From: Nonomuraea muscovyensis
Lineage (GTDB): Bacteria > Actinomycetota > Actinomycetes > Streptosporangiales > Streptosporangiaceae
NCBI RefSeq assembly: GCF_014207745.1
Contig: NZ_JACHJB010000001.1
Coordinates: 3,162,001-3,226,000 of the forward strand
Direction of reading: 5' to 3'
Length of the DNA stretch: 64,000 nucleotides
Under the pieces are notes generated by a model. The model was not told the DNA's origin, did not search any database, and was given only the letters and a program-made list of their open reading frames with translations. The position numbers and the translations under genes were made by a program. Of this stretch, positions 61,902-64,000 are shown piece by piece (the stretch's first letter is position 1; each line of letters starts with the position of its first letter).

Positions 61902-63119
61902 TCAGCGGGTCAGGACCCCGTCCTCGGCGTCGGCGGCCTCCACCTCGTCCCTGGAGATGCCGAGCAGGTACAGGATCGAGTCGAGGTACGGCGTGTTGAC
62001 CGCGGTGTCGGCGGCCTCGCGGACGACGGGCTTGGCGTTGAACGCGATGCCCAGCCCGGCCACGGCGATCATGTCGAGGTCGTTGGCGCCGTCGCCGATG
62101 GCCACGGTCTGGCTGATCGGCAGGCCCGCCTCACGGGCGAACCGCTCCAGCGCCCGCGCCTTGCCCGGCCGGTCGACGATCTCGCCGACGACCTTGCCGG
62201 TGAGCCGCCCGTCGGCGATCTCCAGGACGTTCGCGGCCGAGTAGTCGATGCCCAGGTCCTCGACGAGCGCGTCGGTGATCTGGGTGAAGCCGCCGCTGAC
62301 GATGGCGAAGCGGTAGTCGAGCCGCTTGAGCGTGCGGACGAGCGTGCGGGCGCCCGGGGTGAGCACGACCTCGCGGCGCACGTCAGCCAGCACCTCGACG
62401 GGCAGTCCTTCGAGGAGCGCCACCCGGCGGCGCAGCGACTCGGCGAAGTCGATCTCGCCGCGCATGGCCTGACCGGTGACCCGGGCGACCTCCTCCAGGC
62501 AGCCGGCGTGGGCGGCGAGCAGCTCGATGACCTCGCCCTGGATCAGGGTGGAGTCGACGTCCATGACGACCAGCCGCTTGGCCCGGCGCGAGAGGCCGGT
62601 GCGCTGCACGGCCACGTCCACCTGGAGGGCGGCGGCCTCGGCGGCCAGCTCGACGCGGAGCGCGTCGGGGTTGGCGCCGGAGACGGACAGCTCGATGCAG
62701 GTGACCGGCCACTGGGCGAGCCGTTCGATGCGGTCGATGTTGGCGCCGGCGGCGGAGATGCGGCCGGCGATGCCGGCGATCGCCGCGGGCTGGAGGGTCG
62801 CGCCGAGCACGCTGACCGACAGGCGGCCGCGGCGGCGCTTCTCCTTGGCCTGGGAGCCGGTGGACAGCTCCACCTCCATGCCAAGGTCCTCGGCGACGTT
62901 CTCGACGGCGGTCCACATGGCGCCGAGCGTGGTGCCCGTGCCGGTCGACGGGCCGCCCGCGTAGGCGACGAGCACGCCGAGGGTGAGCCGGCCCCGGATG
63001 ACGACCTGCTCGATGTCGGAGACGGTGACGGGGAAGCTCGACAGGACGGAGAAGAGCCGGGAGGTGACGCCTGGCCGGTCGGGCCCGGTGAGGGTGATCA
63101 GGAGCGTGCGCTGGTCCAC
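61902..63119 (-). CDS. serB: Phosphoserine phosphatase with two ACT domains
   Basis: 405 residues from GTG 63119. Two ACT domains (about 1-85 and 95-180) precede the HAD domain with catalytic DVDSTLIQGE, the SGGFTQIT motif II and GDGANDLDM motif IV. It removes phosphate from 3-phosphoserine in serine biosynthesis; ACT domains bind serine as feedback signal, as in mycobacterial SerB2. Confidence 0.92.
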   Translation of the reverse strand: MDQRTLLITLTGPDRPGVTSRLFSVLSSFPVTVSDIEQVVIRGRLTLGVLVAYAGGPSTGTGTTLGAMWTAVENVAEDLGMEVELSTGSQAKEKRRRGRLSVSVLGATLQPAAIAGIAGRISAAGANIDRIERLAQWPVTCIELSVSGANPDALRVELAAEAAALQVDVAVQRTGLSRRAKRLVVMDVDSTLIQGEVIELLAAHAGCLEEVARVTGQAMRGEIDFAESLRRRVALLEGLPVEVLADVRREVVLTPGARTLVRTLKRLDYRFAIVSGGFTQITDALVEDLGIDYSAANVLEIADGRLTGKVVGEIVDRPGKARALERFAREAGLPISQTVAIGDGANDLDMIAVAGLGIAFNAKPVVREAADTAVNTPYLDSILYLLGISRDEVEAADAEDGVLTR

Positions 63120-63189
63120 ATCGTGCCACGCTACTGCGCCCGGAGGGGTGCTCGGGCGGCAGGGTGGTCGTTCGGGGCGTCCCGGCGGT

Positions 63190-64000
63190 TCAGGGGGAGA
63201 GCTGTGTCCCGGCGAGGATGAGATGCGTGTCGCCGAACTCGTGCCACAGGTACCCCTCCCGCAACGCCTCCTCGTAGGCCCGGGCGAGCGGGCCCGCCCC
63301 GGCGATCGCGGTCAGCATCATCAGGTGGCTGGACCGCGGCTCATGCAGGCCGGTGATCAGGCCGGTGACGGCCCGGACGCCGGTGCGCGGGGTGACGACG
63401 TGCCGGGTCCACCCGGCCGAGGCGGACACGAGCCCGTCGCCTCCCGCGGCGGTCTCCAGGGCGCGGACCACGGTCGTGCCGGCGGCCACCACCTGGCCGC
63501 CGTTCCGCCTGGTCAGGTTGACCAGCCGGGCCGTGGCCGCGGGGACGGCGTACCGTTCGGCGTAGGGCGGCTCGTCCTTCTCCGGCGAGGCGACGCCGGT
63601 GTGCAGCGTGATCGGCGCGAGCTGCACACCGCGCGCCACCAGCGCCGTCACGAGGCCGGCGCTGAACGGCCGGCCGGCGCTCGGCATCTCCGCGCTGCCC
63701 GGCACGGCCGCGAACACCGTCTGGTACGTCTCGATCGGCCAGTCGCGCGGCACGTACCCGTAGCGGATCGGCACCCCGTACGCCGCCAGGTACGCCTCCA
63801 CGTCCCGGTCGAGGCGGGCCCGCCACAGCCGGGGCGTCTCCCGCTCGATCAGCCGCAGCGTCGCCCGGCCGGGCAGGGGCAGCCACTCGCCGGGTTCGCC
63901 GCCGCCGTACGGCTCGGACGCGCTGGAGGTGCGGCGGCGCAGCTCGACCAGCCAGGTGCCGTCGTCCCGGGCGGTGGAGAAGTGCACGGCGAGCCGGTCG
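63190..64000 (-). CDS. QueA-like SAM:tRNA ribosyltransferase-isomerase, partial
   Basis: The frame runs off the right edge; about 270 residues are inside the window, ending at TAG 63190. LHTGVASPEKDEPPYAERYA, AAGTTVVRALETAAGGDG, GLITGLHEPRSSHLMMLTAI and YLWHEFGDTHLIL are QueA hallmarks. QueA makes epoxyqueuosine in tRNA from preQ1-modified tRNA, but no other queuosine gene is present, so substrate assignment is by family only. It is 70 bp from serB. Confidence 0.85.
   Translation of the reverse strand, partial: DRLAVHFSTARDDGTWLVELRRRTSSASEPYGGGEPGEWLPLPGRATLRLIERETPRLWRARLDRDVEAYLAAYGVPIRYGYVPRDWPIETYQTVFAAVPGSAEMPSAGRPFSAGLVTALVARGVQLAPITLHTGVASPEKDEPPYAERYAVPAATARLVNLTRRNGGQVVAAGTTVVRALETAAGGDGLVSASAGWTRHVVTPRTGVRAVTGLITGLHEPRSSHLMMLTAIAGAGPLARAYEEALREGYLWHEFGDTHLILAGTQLSP

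Overview
The window is high-GC actinobacterial DNA: strong G/C third positions, many GTG starts and four-base ATGA/GTGA overlaps, WhiB, a BldG-type pair, class I lysyl-tRNA synthetase, a 6C RNA and an orphan nitrate/nitrite-sensing-domain kinase. I infer a filamentous actinomycete, possibly of the Streptosporangiales; genus cannot be fixed from this sequence alone.

1-16.7 kb holds dispersed housekeeping and regulatory genes: a partial S9 peptidase, an RlmA-like rRNA methyltransferase, MBL hydrolases, the kinase, a PanE-like reductase, a GT2 glycosyltransferase, a divergent DUF2000/Lrp pair, lysS with a small P-loop kinase, and an rsbQ-rsbP pair. 16.7-22.6 kb is a disturbed accessory segment: a frameshifted xanthine-dehydrogenase fragment, a secreted six-hairpin glycosidase with two almost identical NPCBM domains, and two broken tyrosine integrases around an IS5-type remnant, ending beside a tRNA-Pro(CGG) that is the probable integration target.

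22.8-55 kb keeps a gene order long conserved in actinobacteria; from memory it matches the Mycobacterium tuberculosis block Rv3683 down to Rv3649: metallophosphoesterase, PBP1A, WhiB4/WblA, two ArsA-type ATPases, DUF4177, RidA, NUDIX, MBL, Crp, Nth, NUDIX, MarP, epoxide hydrolase, holin-like protein, Acs, 6C RNA, the CpaE/Ssd-TadA-TadB-TadC pilus operon with its pilin-like genes, and a DUF1998-type helicase. Insertions in this frame are an intact 1.1-kb IS5-family element placed exactly in the CTAG shared by two convergent stop codons, and a YbaB-like / helical / RyR-domain trio. bldG, its anti-sigma partner and hppA follow, then the remains of a two-component system, a SixA-like phosphatase, serB and a partial queA-like gene.

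The most unusual property of 38-60 kb is the gaps. Nearly every one carries a tandem minisatellite with a unit not divisible by three (41, about 32, 7, 31, 25, 16 bp). In two places, before the DUF309 gene and between the tad genes, the expanded DNA is tiled by tiny reading frames joined by ATGA stop/start overlaps, so a terminating ribosome could be passed from gene to gene. This chain, the overlapping hairpins before the 6C RNA, and the RyR trio are the best candidates for undescribed biology.
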